DNA of 42,074 nt from Ophiothrix spiculata (lineage: Eukaryota; Echinodermata; Ophiuroidea; Amphilepidida; Ophiotrichidae), in NCBI GenBank assembly GCA_000969725.1, contig JXSR01S022447.1; one strand, 5' to 3'. Position numbers and translations under genes: made by a program. Under the pieces are notes generated by a model. It worked only from the letters and a program-made list of their open reading frames with translations, was not told the DNA's origin and did not search any database. This document shows positions 20,717 to 33,013 of the stretch, piece by piece. Each line of letters starts with the position of its first letter. Within the stretch, counting starts at the first letter, position 1.

Positions 20717-20773
20717 CTTGGTCTGGACAGCTTCTTAGTTTCAGCAACAACCTGAAGCGTACTCGGATCAGCT
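20717..20773 (-). CDS. exon 9: linker before the GGCT-like domain
   Basis: The acceptor AATTTACAG and donor ACCAAG|GTAGGC bound a 57-bp exon. One base completes Arg1119, then ADPSTLQVVAETKKLSRP follows with two bases left over. The alternative AG two bases later would create an immediate stop, so the first AG is chosen. It joins the acidic exon 8 to the GGCT-like domain in the right phase at both ends. The peptide is polar and basic with no motif of its own. Confidence 0.85.
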
Positions 20774-21497
20774 CTGTAAATTGAATAAATATGATCAATA
20801 TCAATGAAAAATAATAACAACAATACATCCCTTCTCCACATTATGACATACATGTATCCTATATGACATCCCTGCCTTACAAGTAAAAACACAGTATGTG
20901 CATTGCAGATACATTGTAAGTTACTTCCTTTTTTCCCTTGGAGAAATCCTGCAGAAATGAGCAGACGATCAATTCTCTTGCATAACTAAAGGCAGTATCT
21001 ACTACGGTATATCAAACATATGCCATACAACCTTCTAGCATTGTATTGGATTAAAGTGCAATTAAACGCTAATATGAAGTATCTGCTATGCTTTATGAAT
21101 GCACATACTGTGTTTTTACTTTTACTTTGTAGGGATCCCATCTTGCAACATACCTTTTATGTCTCAGCCACATTGTTACTGGAATTTTGCTTGTCTAATT
21201 TGTACTACATGTCTAAGCTATATTTCCTATATGTATCCTTAGACCCGGAAGCTTATGATATATCTGACCACCTCTGCCTAATACCTGGAGGCTCTATGTA
21301 TCTAACTCTGCCTCTAGCCTAGCCTCAAGGCAAATAGACTTCCTGCGTTTCTATGACTACATGTAGTCTTCAAAGGAGACTTGAGTGTTTAAACAAACAA
21401 AGGTATCATGCATAGATACTAGGATGCTATCTTAACCCATTGCTTATTTACTTTGCTATTTATCTCTAAGGTAACGGAAAAAAATCCATTGTTGGAT

Positions 21498-21773
21498 ACC
21501 CTGGTCACATAACCTTGCGGCGAGGTTACGATGTGTTTACGGCGTCAATTCAGCAGACGCTGATCGGACACAGGCCGGTGTCTGACCGGCGTCAGGTCGG
21601 TGTCCGCAGAGCCGTAAAGACGCCGGATCATGCTGCAAGAAAATAATTCTGTGATAAAACCTTGCGGTTTGTATACGATGTCTTCAGTTATGGTCACATA
21701 ACCACCGGTGTACGACCGGGCATCGCAATCATTCACCGGTGTTGCAGCATCTTGCAGCTTATGTGACCAGGGT
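21498..21773. mobile_element. MITE with ACCCTGGTCACATAA ends
   Basis: ACCCTGGTCACATAA at the left is exactly inverted at the right (TTATGTGACCAGGGT). The interior is unusually GC- and CpG-rich for this region, with repeated CCGGTGT/ACCGGTG and GGCGTC motifs and their inverses. No clear target duplication was found. Confidence 0.7.
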
Positions 21774-22194
21774 GTTAGGGTCGGTCGGTTGGGCAAATGT
21801 TTTTCTAATTTGCCTAAAATAACACCCAAATCTCACAAAATTGACAGAAAAACTTTAAAAATTTTTCCAAAGAAATTTTCTTGAACATTTTAACCAAAAT
21901 GGCTGATTTTACATGATTTTGGCAAAACTAAAAAAAAAATCTTCAAAAATGTAAATTTAGTGTTGGTCGGGCCCAATTTGTGTCCGTCACCTAATGGTGC
22001 ACAGAATTCTTAAGGAAAAATATTTATGCTCTTATATGGAAAGTAGTAAAGTTTCACTTTAGTTTACTGATAGAATATCAATTAACTATTTTGTTATGTC
22101 TTCTAATTCAAAATTAACAATGCTACATGTGTGGGTACCGAGGATCCAGTGCAAGACTTAGAAGTTAAATTTGTTACAGATTCCTTGGAAAAAT

Positions 22195-22385
22195 TTTTAA
22201 TAAACATTAAAAGTAACTTTTTGGAAATTAAATATTTCAGTAGAAATCTGTCTCTTTCAAATCAACATCAACCCAAATATTGGCAAAATTTTAAATAAAC
22301 ATTAAAAGTAACATTTCGGAAATTAAATATTTCAGTAGAAATCCGACTCTTTCAAATCAACATCAAACCAAATATTACCAAATTA
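22195..22385. repeat. 94-bp tandem duplication
   Basis: The block containing TAAACATTAAAAGTAAC, AATATTTCAGTAGAAATC and TCTTTCAAATCAACATCAA occurs twice in a row with a few mismatches (first copy from about 22201, second from about 22295). It has no coding meaning. Confidence 0.85.
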
Positions 22386-22684
22386 TTTGACAATTTTCAT
22401 TTGATTTTCTCTGTAGAAAAGAGTAGATTTGACTAAATTGGGATGATATTATATATATAATGCTAAATTGACTATTATAAAAGTGCTGTGCTGACTAAAC
22501 AATCCCTATATCTTTCCTGTTTACAAAGATCACCCTTCATGAAGTTAAACATGTTTACATTTGATATGAAACAAACATTGATATGCCCTAGCTTTATCTT
22601 GGTCAAATTCAAGTTGGCAGATAATTATCATGAAAAGAATGACCTTGTACTAATACACTGATATATTCATCGCCCTTTTTAAAA

Positions 22685-22970
22685 CAGGAGTGTGTGTTTT
22701 ATGGTATTTTCATGTATAAGTTTTCTTCAAATCGCTTGCCAGAGAGCTTCGATAGCTTCTTTTCCAAAAATAGAGATTTACATGAATATCACACTAGGCA
22801 CGGTAATGACTTTATTCCAACGAGGGATAAAAAGGTTTTCTCAGATCAATCAATTAAAACGTCTGGTCCTATTCTTTGGAATGCAATTGATCACAAAATA
22901 AAAAAAATCAAAGTCAATAAAACACTTTTGTAAACAACTGAAGTGTCACCTCCTATCAAATTATCATTAG
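22685..22970 (+). mobile_element. non-LTR retrotransposon 3' fragment (end of RT ORF)
   Basis: The frame from 22685 reads FMYKFSSNRLPESFDSFFSK, then NRDLHEYHTRHGNDF, SIKTSGPILWNAIDHKIKKI and NKT. After a +1 shift at about 22925 it continues CKQLKCHLLSNYH to a stop. The order 'LP.SF..FF…H.Y.TRH…SI..(T/G)GP..WN.(I/L)…FK..LK..L' is the well-known C-terminal tail of LINE-type reverse transcriptase proteins. The frameshift and missing upstream domains make it a dead, 5'-truncated copy. Confidence 0.85.
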
Positions 22971-23063
22971 CAAATCTTTGTTTGGAGTATAAATGACTGT
23001 TGAAGTTTCTTTTGTTTTTGTCTTTCTTTGTTTGTTTAAAACTGTCTGATGATGATGATTATT

Positions 23064-23475
23064 CCCGGGGTGGGGTGGTACTCAACTTTGAGTTATGTGC
23101 TATGTGCCACCAAAAAGACCCCACTTTTTTTGGCTCACTCTCACCGAATGACCCCCTATTTCTACCACCTGTCACTCAACAACCTGTCACTCAAAGACCC
23201 ACCATTTTCTTAATTTGATATAATTTTTTGAATATTTTGCAAAATTCATCTAAAATGTCGTAAAAATCAGCGAAAATTTTGAAATTGAAATTTTTTGGGT
23301 CATTTTAACCCAGAAAGAACCTACTTCTTGGTGAATTTTGCACAAAGACCCCCTATTTTTGCACTTTGTAACTGAAAGACCCCCTTTTTTTACCCAATTT
23401 GTCCCAAAAGACCCCTACTTCTGAGGTGCTTGGTGGCACTTGTAAGTCACTTCCATATGTGAGTACCCCCTGGGG
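23064..23475. repeat. TIR element with CCCGGGG…CCCCTGGGG ends
   Basis: The left end CCCGGGGTGGGGTGGTACTC pairs with the right GAGTACCCCCTGGGG. The interior repeats AAGACCCC/AAAGACCC motifs six or more times and contains GTGCCACC and its inverse GGTGGCAC near the ends. It is non-coding. Confidence 0.6.
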
Positions 23476-23699
23476 TTTTATTGTATACATTGTCTTTTTT
23501 ATAGGTGTCATTATTTCTTTATAATTTTGACAGGTTCATTCATTATTAGATATTGAATGTTTTTGAGCTAGGTTGCAAATCAATAACAGCTATCAATTGA
23601 CAGGACACGGATTTGATTTAGAGCACATCCTTTTCAAAACATTGAACCAAAACTGATGCAAAAAGTGACAAAAACAGTATAAAAAAAATGGCGACAGCC

Positions 23700-23985
23700 T
23701 GTATTTCACAGGTCAGAGTGCCCATCTTTCTTACGAAGCGTTTGGGCCGGACTCCACAATTAGTTATATTTGCAGTGAGGGGTTTGCTACACCTCCTTCC
23801 CCGTTAGTCTGTTACCTTCCCAGCATTGAAAAAAGCCGCTACCCATTTGACACCTGGGTGGAGAGGAGCACATTAGGGTAAGTAACTTGCTCAAGGACAA
23901 TATTACACACGCCGCCCAACGGATTCGAACCCACGACTCTCAATGCCCTGTGATCCGGTAGGCCACGCATGTCCCTAAAACAGTA
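23700..23985 (-). mobile_element. tRNA-derived SINE, family B
   Basis: Read on the minus strand, the head has TGCGTGGCCTACCGGATC and a B box GGGTTCGAATCC (near 23926-23937 on the plus strand as GGATTCGAACCC). It is followed by the body GTCCTTGAGCAAGTTACTTA, a stretch common in animal tRNA-SINEs. The element sits on the same strand as the host gene. Confidence 0.8.
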
Positions 23986-24675
23986 TGCTACAGTGTGAAC
24001 ATAAGTAATTAGGGGATGAAAGAGACACCATTTGAATAAAGAAATTTGTTATCAAAATAGGCTCAAAATAATGGAAATCTTTGGAAAAAAGGCGCATACG
24101 TGATGACAGTAAACAAAATTGGTTGAAATCTTGCCTTAAAAGAAATTTCCTCAGAAGTCAAAAGATAAAGCTTGTGTCATGGATAGTACCATAAGCCATT
24201 TAACAAATTCAGAATCAGCTTGCATTGTCGGTAATTTCTCGTGATCGAGTGAAGATAAACAAAGTGTGGCAATAACATATGTTCAATGGATTGATTGTTT
24301 TCTCTGTTTTTCTTTGTTTTGCCAGATATGTTTATGAGGAAATAATCATGCCCAGGTGTCAATGTGAGTTACAATGCACACAATCATATACTCTATAAAC
24401 CTTGAAGTATGAAACAAGCAATCAGACTCTGTTACGAGATCCATAGCATACCACCTGTATTCTACAACACTGTGAACTGGTGGTTCCGTATTGGGCAAGA
24501 GACTAGTAATGATTGATTAGGATTGATTAAGACCAAATCACTGCGTATAAATACTTTTGTACTTGAATCCTCGATGAGTTTGGTATTATTTTTGGCTAAT
24601 TGTGTTGTAAACACACGGACAAACCTTGAATATAAGTTTATTTGAATATTTAGCAAGATTTGGTACCTTGTTATG

Positions 24676-24858
24676 ATTCAGAGATGCACGTATAATCACT
24701 GAAAAAAACTGAAACTTTTAAAAATCCTGAAAATGCACGTAAGTTTTGGCAAAAAAGCTGAAAAAGGGCTGAAAATATATAAAAACACGTAAATTTGGAG
24801 TAAAAAACCCCCTGAAATAAGGTTAAAACAAGAAAACCTGCATCTCTGTGATTCGAGA
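24676..24858. repeat. small TIR element
   Basis: CAGAGATGCACGT at the left and TGCATCTCTG at the right are inverted repeats. The interior is A-rich with repeated CTGAAA and CACGTAA motifs. Borders are approximate. Confidence 0.5.
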
Positions 24859-24966
24859 AATACAAACTAATTTACTTCCTCATATGGTCATATTGGTTAA
24901 TGTGCGTTAATCGGCTGCTTGTTGCATACTTCAAGATTTATAAGTATATATTTTTATTTATCTCAC

Positions 24967-27420
24967 CTGGTTTCTTCGTCATCAGACACCTTGGAAGTAT
25001 TCTCGCCATCATCCATGATGCTGTTATCTCCATCAGCATGCTCACTCTCACATCCACTATCACCTCCGATATTCTCCATCCTAGTATCAGTACCGTCCTT
25101 GAACCTCTCATCCCCAGACATAACAGATACACCTCTTAATAAGAAGTGAGCTTGGTTGGGTGAACTTTGTTTCCTAGGTGATGATGATAATTCTGAGCTG
25201 AAGCAACCAGAGTTAGTATCATGTCCTAATAAAGCTTTGTATTCCATAACGATCTTGTTATCACTTGATGATAATTCAGCATCATTTTCAAGTGATTGTC
25301 TATTTCTATCTTTCACTCCCGGAGGAGCAGACTTCAACCTATTGTTGGTGGTACCCTCCCTGTTACACGTAGGATAAATTCTACCACTTTGAGTCCTGTT
25401 TGGAGCCACATTACTATGGGGACACAAGCAATAATCCTCATCAAGACCACAAAGAGCACAAAATAGGACGGAATCTTCAATTTCTGGAACGTCATCTTCC
25501 AAATCGCCATACCAGCATTTGGACACTTTGTTGTTTTTGTAATGTAAATGTGATGGGAAAATTGAGCTAGCAAGATTATTTTGTTCATTTCTTTGTTCAT
25601 TATCAGTTATATTATCAGCCTGTTCCTTTCCACTTCCAGTATCACCACCATCTTGGTTACCATGGCTCCCATCATCTTGGTTACCATCATCTTGATTACC
25701 ATTGTTACGATTATCTTGTCCACTACTCCCATCCCCATTATTTTCATGATTGCCACTTTGCCCACTATCACCAGCCCCGGCATTTCCATGTGAGCCACCT
25801 GGCCCACTATTGTTGTCATCATCATCTTTTCCATCCTTCGTATCATCTTTCTTATTGCAACTTTCCCCGATATCACCATCCTCCTCCTCTTCTTCAGCTT
25901 TGCTCCCTTTCTCCAAATTCGCCTCCTCAACCTCTATTTCAGTCATGTCGGTTCTGTCATTAGCCTCTTGCACAGTCTTATCTTTGGTCTGCTGCTGTGT
26001 TACTTCTATCTGTATAGTAAATGCAGGCTCATCTTCAGCATTTGATGCTGTTGACTCAGCCTTAGACTCTACTACGTTTATTGCACTTGGTTTTTGTTCA
26101 TTAAGTTCAGCATCATGTTTTTGTTCTACTTGCTCATGGTTCAAAATTGTGTTTTGTTCTTCATCTTGATTACTATTCTCACTGCTATTTCCTTCCGTCA
26201 AATGTTCCCCTGATGCCTCTTGAATATCAGACACCTGTTTTTCCACATCAGAATCTTTTCCTTCGATTTTTGGTTTCAAATTGTCATCATCAATGTGCTC
26301 AGTCTTGAAAAAGCTTACATGTTCATTTTGATCATTGGTTTGGGATTGGTCAATATTTACTGCTTGATTAGGTACAGTGATATTTCCTGTTTGGTCTTCA
26401 TGGCAATCATTTGCTATTTGTTCTGGACAAGAATCACCATGCTCTGCTTTCATGTTGTTATTAATTTCATTGCTAACCTCCAGATCATTTTGTGCATGTG
26501 TTTTTAACAATGCAACATTTCCATTATCCCCAGCATCGGTGACTAAAACCGGTATTTCAGTTGAGTTTTCTGTCACCAAGTTACTTTCTGCATTGGTTTC
26601 TTGTCCATTCAGCTCGTTATCTTGTTTCTCAGTTCTAAGTTTTGAATTGATTTCAAGTTCCTCACATCCTGTTTGATTTTCATGTTGTACATGATTATTT
26701 CGATTTGGAGGCTCAGATTTATTATCCTGACAATCAGTGTTAATAACCTCTTCATCTTCTTGATTATGATGACAATTTGATAATTCTGATGAATCATCCT
26801 GTTGATTTTCTTCATCACCTATGATAGTAATCTGTACTGGAGTTCCACCTATCACAGAACTTTGCATAGATGCTTGACTTACAGGCCTACTATCATCCTC
26901 TTCCCCTTCATTCGGAATAAAAGTATCCGAATCAGAAAACCGTACGCTTCTTTGAGATGCACTCTCAAACATCAAACCATCGTCTGATGCTACTACACTC
27001 CTGTTCCCCGGCGTGGCCGATCTGCTCCCAAGTTGTTCTGTATCAACAAACATAGATTCATGATAGGCATCGTCTACTGCTTCCGTGCCTTCCTCACTGA
27101 CTCTCTGAGCACTATGTTTAACCTTATCTACCATGTCACTTAATATGCTTGCTGCGCCACCTTCGTTGAGATAGTCACTCATTGTGGCTCCAGGTGGGGC
27201 AGAAGCTTCTACGGGAACAGCTGGCACATTGCCTTCCTCCTGGATAGATGGTGACATGTGGCCTTCTACTCTTGCTCCAGATGGAGACATTGTCCCATCT
27301 ACCATGACGTCTGAGGTACTGATACTTGCCAGGCTGTTGGCTGGTATTCGTGTGAATGCTGACATGTGAACGGCTGGTGCTGCGTTGGGTGGAAGATCCA
27401 TTATGTTGTCATCAGCTCTC
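24967..27420 (-). CDS. exon 8: large acidic disordered region with Cys cluster
   Basis: One 2454-bp exon is bounded by the acceptor TTTTTCTTAG and donor GAAACCAG|GTGAGA. It encodes residues 302-1118. The first part (RADDNIMDLPPNAAPAV…) is mixed. A long stretch dominated by Glu, Asp, Asn, Gln and Ser follows, including a Gly/Asn/Asp-rich repeat (GNQDDGNQDDGSHGNQDGG). Near residue 936 it becomes more ordered: CWYGDLEDDVPEIEDSVLFC, then C958, C965, C967 and H969. The C-x2-C-x6-C-x-C-x-H spacing could bind a metal, but matches no family I can name. A Ser/Asp/Glu-rich tail ends DDEET. No hydrophobic segment or signal peptide is seen. It is the single strongest coding region of the window. Frames on the opposite strand here are shadows. 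Confidence 0.95.
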
Positions 27421-27769
27421 CTAAGAAAAAAATAAAAGTGGGTAAATAGGTTAGATTGTTTTACCTATATGATCGATGAAATAAAAAATTATTTTGTTTT
27501 TCACTGTTTTAAAAATCAAAAGAATTGTGGTAACTGAGGAACAAGATGACTAATTTTCATGGGCATGGATCAAAATGTAAAAAAATTTTAATGCACAAGA
27601 AGGTTGTGAAATTAAAAAAAAAAAAAAAATTGATCATTTCCCTTGATCACATCACATCTAGTTAAATTTTTATGTCTGCAGACTGTTATTTCAAGAAATT
27701 TGATATATTCATCAACTATTGTGCATAAGGTTTAATGGGCATTCTACAATCCGTTGTACAAAAACATTC

Positions 27770-28060
27770 GTGGAGTTCGTATGGTCTAGTAGAACAGCGC
27801 AGGACTCCGAATCAGTAGGTCGCGAGTTCGAGCCCCGTTACGGCCAACAAGTTATGTCCTTGGGCAAGGTATTTAATCCTCATTGGTTCGTCGACCCGAG
27901 CATTATTGGGTAGCCGTTATGGGAAACATTACATTCTAGGTGCAGATAGGATGCGCATCTGTCCAGCGACAACTAGTTAATGCAAAATGATTGTGACGGT
28001 TTCCTGGTGGCAGCGTAATAATAATTGGCGATAGAGCTTTGCATACATACAGGTTGTAAC
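27770..28060 (+). mobile_element. tRNA-derived SINE, family C
   Basis: A tRNA-like head (TGGTCTAGTAGAACAGCGCA, then a B box GAGTTCGAGCCCC) is followed by a body beginning GTCCTTGGGCAAGGTATTTA, again the conserved SINE-type segment. The 3' end is uncertain. It differs in sequence from families A and B and is antisense to the host gene. Confidence 0.8.
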
Positions 28061-29611
28061 AGAAAAAATTGTACATTGTTATCTACGGTGAGAGAATAAA
28101 GTTACACCTTGTATCACATTGTCATTTATCTATATCAAAAGCAAATTTCTTAAGCTACAAAATGCACTTTGTTTCATCCAAATTGATGGTCTACAAGCAG
28201 ATTTATGGCAATTATACTGACCCTACCTTCAAACCACCTGGGCCAGTTTATCCGATTCATTTACCGGTAGCAAAATAATGGCACCTAATGCCCAAATCAG
28301 CCATACAATATTGAACATGATAACGAGGCTGATTTTAATGTTCCATGAACTTCTAACAAAGGCATATTATAGACTCTTAATGATGACCTTGCCCGTAGAC
28401 TGTTGTTTTCTTAATGTTGGACGGGATGCCAGAACAAAGTTTTAAGAGATATCCTAGTTGGAGAGACAACATATCATCTAAATGACAGAGTCAACATGCA
28501 AGCACTTTAAGACTACCTAGAAATTTTAAATACAGGTCAAATGAAACACTATCATTTCTGAACTTAACTTAAGTTTTATCAATAGGAAAATTATTTTTAA
28601 TTTCCATATTTCCCTTTGAATATGAAACTGTGTGAAAAAAAAACCTGCAAAAGGATTATTGCTTTACACTCTTTGCTTGAATGACAGGCTTTGATGCAAC
28701 TGTTTAGGCCTGCAACTGTTTATGCTTACTCTGGGATATAAGCAATATTTTAACCTATTAAAGCATAACTTTTATCATAAAATATCATAAAATTATTTAT
28801 GAATTATTCTTATCATATGAAAAAATAAAAACATTCTTGAACATGAGGTGTGCTTTTTGTCATTTTATCTCACCATGCTCACTGCATTGTTAATCTTCAT
28901 CGAATCTTGAAAAACCGTTTACGCTTAAATAATGGTGAAATCGGCCCAAGTGGTTTTCAGCGGTCTTTACTTAAACAGTCGTAACTTTTGATCCTGACCA
29001 TTAAATGAGACCATTTAAGCTGCTTCTGGTAGCCAATTAAACAGCCTTTCATTTAAAGGAAAGTTTGTGAATTCAACAATTTTATTTTCCTAATGATATC
29101 GCTAACAAGAATGTATAATTTTTTATGTTACAACCTATAGTTAAAAGGCGCTATAAAAATCTGATTATTATTATTATAAAACAGACCTCCTTTATGACAG
29201 ACATCAAAATCATAATCATTAAAACTGATATTAGATAATCGTCTGGTTGAGTTTTAAAAAATTCACTTCAAAATCCATAAACATTCTGCTTGTTTGAAAT
29301 AACAAATACATTAAAAATGATAGAACTGACTGTGTTTTAAGACATTATGGACAACATTGTAAGTGCACTAGAGACATTTTGCTATTGTGACATTGTAACT
29401 ACAGACTTTGAATTAAGTTTTACTGCTTAAGAAATATCCATTGACAAGAGACATCAAATTTCATACAAAATGGAACTTGCAAGATGTGTATGCTGTGAAC
29501 GTGTGCGACTATGCAGTGATAATGGAAATGTACTGAACGTATTTTAATTGGTAGTTTGACTCGGCAATTGCTTGAAAAGATATGTTTTTCAACCTATGTG
29601 AGGTGATATGC

Positions 29612-29970
29612 TTAAAGCAATACTATAAAGTGTTAAAAATGAAGCGCCCCCTGTCACCCATGACTTTTGATTTTTTTAGCTTATTGGGTTTGTTTTTGGT
29701 AGATGTGAATACCCTCCAAATGATTTTGCTTAAATATGCTTACTTTTTCAGTTATGGCCATTTGTTGAATTAAATTCGGGATCCTGAATTTAATTCCCCA
29801 TGTATTAGTATAGGAAAGCGTGCATATGCTTTTTATCCATTTTTCGGTGGCAAAACAGTTTTTTTTTGACAAAATACACTTGAAAACACTTTTAGATAGT
29901 CATATTCCTTCATTTTATGCTGTTTATACTATAAAATATTTTTGACCAAAATCTTATAGTATTGCTTTAA
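29612..29970 (+). repeat. MITE, TTAAAGCAATA family, copy 2
   Basis: Ends TTAAAGCAATACTATAA and TTATAGTATTGCTTTAA are exact inverted repeats. The interior matches 3098-3415 in the opposite orientation. Confidence 0.8.
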
Positions 29971-30404
29971 TTACTCCATGCATTTATCATGTTCTGATGT
30001 TCATGATTTGTAGGAAATTTATTGACTTCAATGAGGCAAAAAAAACAACAACACATATTGTTGTTGCCCTTTTCCGACCAACTGTAAATGTGGCAAAAAT
30101 GGAGTCAGCTTTTTTTAAAAGACATTTTTCTATTACAGTTTACACTTGCCGTTTCTAACACAGAAAAACACAATTAATGTGTTAAGTTAACAAATCTTCG
30201 GTGTCATGTAGTAATAATTAAAAAAATGATCTTGCTATGTCTTCATATGCCTCTAATCAGCAATTTCAAAGGTCAAAATCTCCTTTTAAAAAGACAAAAA
30301 CAAAAACCATCCCAACTGACCGACCCACCTTAACACAAAAAAAAAAAAACAATTTATTTTTTTGGGTAATAAGGCAATTTTTGATAGCAGCATGATAAAC
30401 TTAC

Positions 30405-30582
30405 ATAGGGCTTTCAAGTTCATTGTATCTATCATCAGACAGATTAGAGGCAATAGATGTATGGTGGAAAGACTCCTGGGTGACGGGTCGCTGCTGGAGA
30501 ACATCGGGCGGGAGCATGCTCAGAAGCTCTCGCTTTCTTTGTAATAGTCTGGCTTGACTGGGTGTATATGAAGGCCGGTCCT
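30405..30582 (-). CDS. exon 7
   Basis: The acceptor TTGTCTTTACAG and donor GCCCTAT|GTAAGT bound a 178-bp exon. Its first two bases complete Glu242, then DRPSYTPSQARLLQRKREL, LSMLPPDVLQQRPV and on to DDRYNELESP follow, with two bases of Met301. Residues 250-262 (QARLLQRKRELLS) could form a short basic helix. The domain is not recognised. It joins exons 6 and 8 in frame. Confidence 0.92.
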
Positions 30583-32320
30583 CTGTAAAGACAAAAAAAA
30601 ATATGGTTAATAGGTGCAACAATATATCCGATCATTCAGATTTTCAAACATCTATAAAATGCATTCAAGAAATTTGGGAGAAAGAAATCATGATGTACGA
30701 AGCTCATGAGATGGATTTGATATTGATAGATTTACCAACTTTTTTGCACCAGATCAAGTTTGTGCGCAAAAAATGTGACATTATCAAAATGTTGTAACTA
30801 CTTTTCAGTTGGTTCATCAGTGGTAGAATTTCGTTCAGAGGTACGAGAGTCCATTTGGATTCTCATGGATGGAGTCTGCGTGAGTCTTTGGATTCTCCTC
30901 CATTCACTTTGTGTGGGAGCTTTTGGGATTTACGAGAGCCTACTTGGATTATCGTGGACATGTTTTGCGCGTGTCTTTGCGAGAGTGGATTCTTAAACTC
31001 ACACCGAAATTCTAGCCCAGGTTCGATGTACGCTCGGGTAATAACAGAGTACCTATATAGTGTACGTCAATGTTTATATGAATTTCAAATCGAGTTTGTG
31101 TATACCACTATAACAATTGTGTATTCTGGCATGAGTATGCCACTTTTAGCATTTGTGTCAAAAGTGTGACAGTGCACAAATGATATCAACAAATTATGCC
31201 CTGTCAATTTCAATGTAAACAAAGCAGTTAAGCAAAAAAATAAAAAGCTGGTAACAAAAACCATGCAAAACAGAATAAAATAACCAAGAGCAGCACTGTG
31301 CGAGGTACGTGCAATATCCATGCTGATACATCACGTCACACAGCTTCTCTTAAAGGACATGGTCCAATTTTACAAAATATAGTTTCATAGTGACATAAGA
31401 AAGATAACCACTAAAGAGGCTAAGTTTCAAATTTCAGCAGAATTTGTCAAATTGAGATTTTACGGGCAGAGGCCAATGTATGTTGTTACTGTGTAAAATT
31501 AGATATGGTTATCAAAATTTGACATATTTTCACATATATCGCAAAAAAACCAGAACATAACTAAGCTGTGAATTTTCACATGGGTCATAGGAAAAATGTG
31601 AGCTATATTCAGGTTCTAAAATCTCAAAAAGTCTGAAAAAAAAGAAGAAGCAATCGGACCATGATCCTTTAAATAGTAAACACTTTTATCTTCCTTATCA
31701 TTAGATCATATGTGAATGCTTGCTTCATTAATCAATGATTCCTAGTCAACGAGTGTGATTTTACTTAGAAACAGCCATCCATTATGAGACAATATTTAAA
31801 GCGCGTTAGCGAATATGCGCAGTGGCCCTGCGCGTTGAAAATTGCTGCGCAGTGTAAAGGTACGCACACATCTTACGGGCAATTCTTTACTTGAATTGGA
31901 ATATTTTATGTTTGAACAGTGATGTCCATTGTGTTTGGCAAATAATTGACTTTATTCTTGATCTTAAAATGTCTCAAATTTTTAACTAAGAATGAGAATA
32001 AAAGATAATATTTAGTGTTTTGCACGTCATCTATTGTCTCATAATGGATAGGTATAAATTATTTTTTTGTAATGACCACCCCTTAGGGGGCACCCATAGT
32101 CAAAATAATGTACACCCATCAATTAAGAGACAATACATGACAGGCAAAACAATAAATCTTATCTTTTATTCTCTAAATATAAGCCATACAATAATTTCTT
32201 AGACAATGTAAACAAAAATGCAGAGTTGAGTTTTTTACAAGCAATTGGGCCGTGCGTTCTGGATTTCTGATTATACTGTTCAATAAATCATTGTTTGGCC
32301 TTATAGTCAAATTCACTTAC
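30583..32320 (-). other. intron 6
   Basis: A degenerate repeat zone at about 30838-30995 has TTGGATTCTC, ACGAGAG and TGCGTGAGTCTTTG motifs recurring at irregular spacing. A MITE follows at 31352-31671. The rest shows nothing assignable. Confidence 0.7.
31352..31671 (-). repeat. MITE, AAAGGANCATGGTCC family, copy 2
   Basis: The left end AAAGGACATGGTCCAATTTT and right end CGGACCATGATCCTTT are inverted repeats. The interior matches 15227-15551 in the opposite orientation (ATAACCACTAAAGAGGCTAA against its inverse). Confidence 0.8.
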
Positions 32321-32388
32321 CTGCCTGCACACCCAAACATTCATCAATATTTGGTCCACTGAGTTTGAATGTTTGAAGAGGTTTCAAT
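32321..32388 (-). CDS. exon 6
   Basis: The acceptor GAATCTTTCAG and donor GCAG|GTAAGTG bound a 68-bp exon. One base completes Lys219, then LKPLQTFKLSGPNIDECLGV and QA follow, with one base left. No domain is recognised. Its validity rests on strong sites and exact phase match with both neighbours. Confidence 0.88.
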
Positions 32389-32753
32389 CTGAAAGATTCA
32401 AATAGCAAGAAAATTATGATTTTTTGAACAGTAATAATTGTGACGATTTGGAAAACATCCAATTTAACACAGGTCATCAATAATACTTACATAGAGTTAA
32501 AACAATTTGAAGTCTCTTCCAAACTTTATATTAGTATTCCCTTAAAAAGGATTTGCTTTTCCAATGTTCTTTTGAAAAAGTGAGTTGCAATGGAGGTCTG
32601 TTGGAGGATGGATGGCTAAATGCTAAGAACCAAGGAACAGATTGGAGGTTATCTTTCTGATGACCATATCACAACGTGAAAGAAGAGATTGCTTGATTGA
32701 TGACAAATCAACAGCACAAAGTGGTCATGCTTGGACATTGATCAAGTTTCATT

Positions 32754-33013
32754 AACCCTAACTAACTACAGTCCAAAAACTTTTTCCTGGAATCTTACTG
32801 TATAAAAAAATCCCTATTTTCATACATTCGACTCGGGAATTTGAACCGGGGACCTCTTGCATCCCAATCTAAAATTCACCCATACCCAGCCACCCACGGG
32901 CGTTGCCTTGGCAGCGATTCAGTGACCATATATATCTCCCAGTTGTGACTATTTGGACTATTTTTCTTCATTTTCTACTGTAGGATTTTGTAGGATTCAG
33001 CAGAGTTAGGGTT
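32754..33013 (-). mobile_element. TIR element with tRNA-like core, copy 2
   Basis: Inverted ends AACCCTAACT and AGTTAGGGTT bound it. On the minus strand the core reads GGTCACTGAATCGCTGCCAA, then GGGATGCAAGAGGTCCCCGG and TTCAAATTCC. It is plainly homologous to the core at 17400-17510. The B box is slightly decayed (GGTTCAAATTCC). Confidence 0.7.

Larger units (their letters stand above)
20774..24966 (-). other. intron 8
   Basis: It holds a TIR element (21498-21773), a 94-bp tandem duplication (22195-22385), a broken non-LTR retrotransposon end (22685-22970), a GC-ended TIR element (23064-23475), a SINE (23700-23985) and a small TIR element (24676-24858). The remaining stretches (20774-21497, 21774-22194, 23986-24675) show nothing assignable. 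Confidence 0.75.
27421..30404 (-). other. intron 7
   Basis: It holds a SINE (27770-28060) and a MITE (29612-29970). A run of 16 A lies near 27616. The middle (28061-29611) and the part next to exon 7 show nothing assignable. Confidence 0.75.

Noticed and set aside
25581..26676. Several plus-strand frames of 70-139 codons opposite exon 8
   Set aside because: These are antisense shadows of the large acidic exon. Their Ser/Leu/Ile-rich composition is what complementing Glu/Asp/Asn codons gives.
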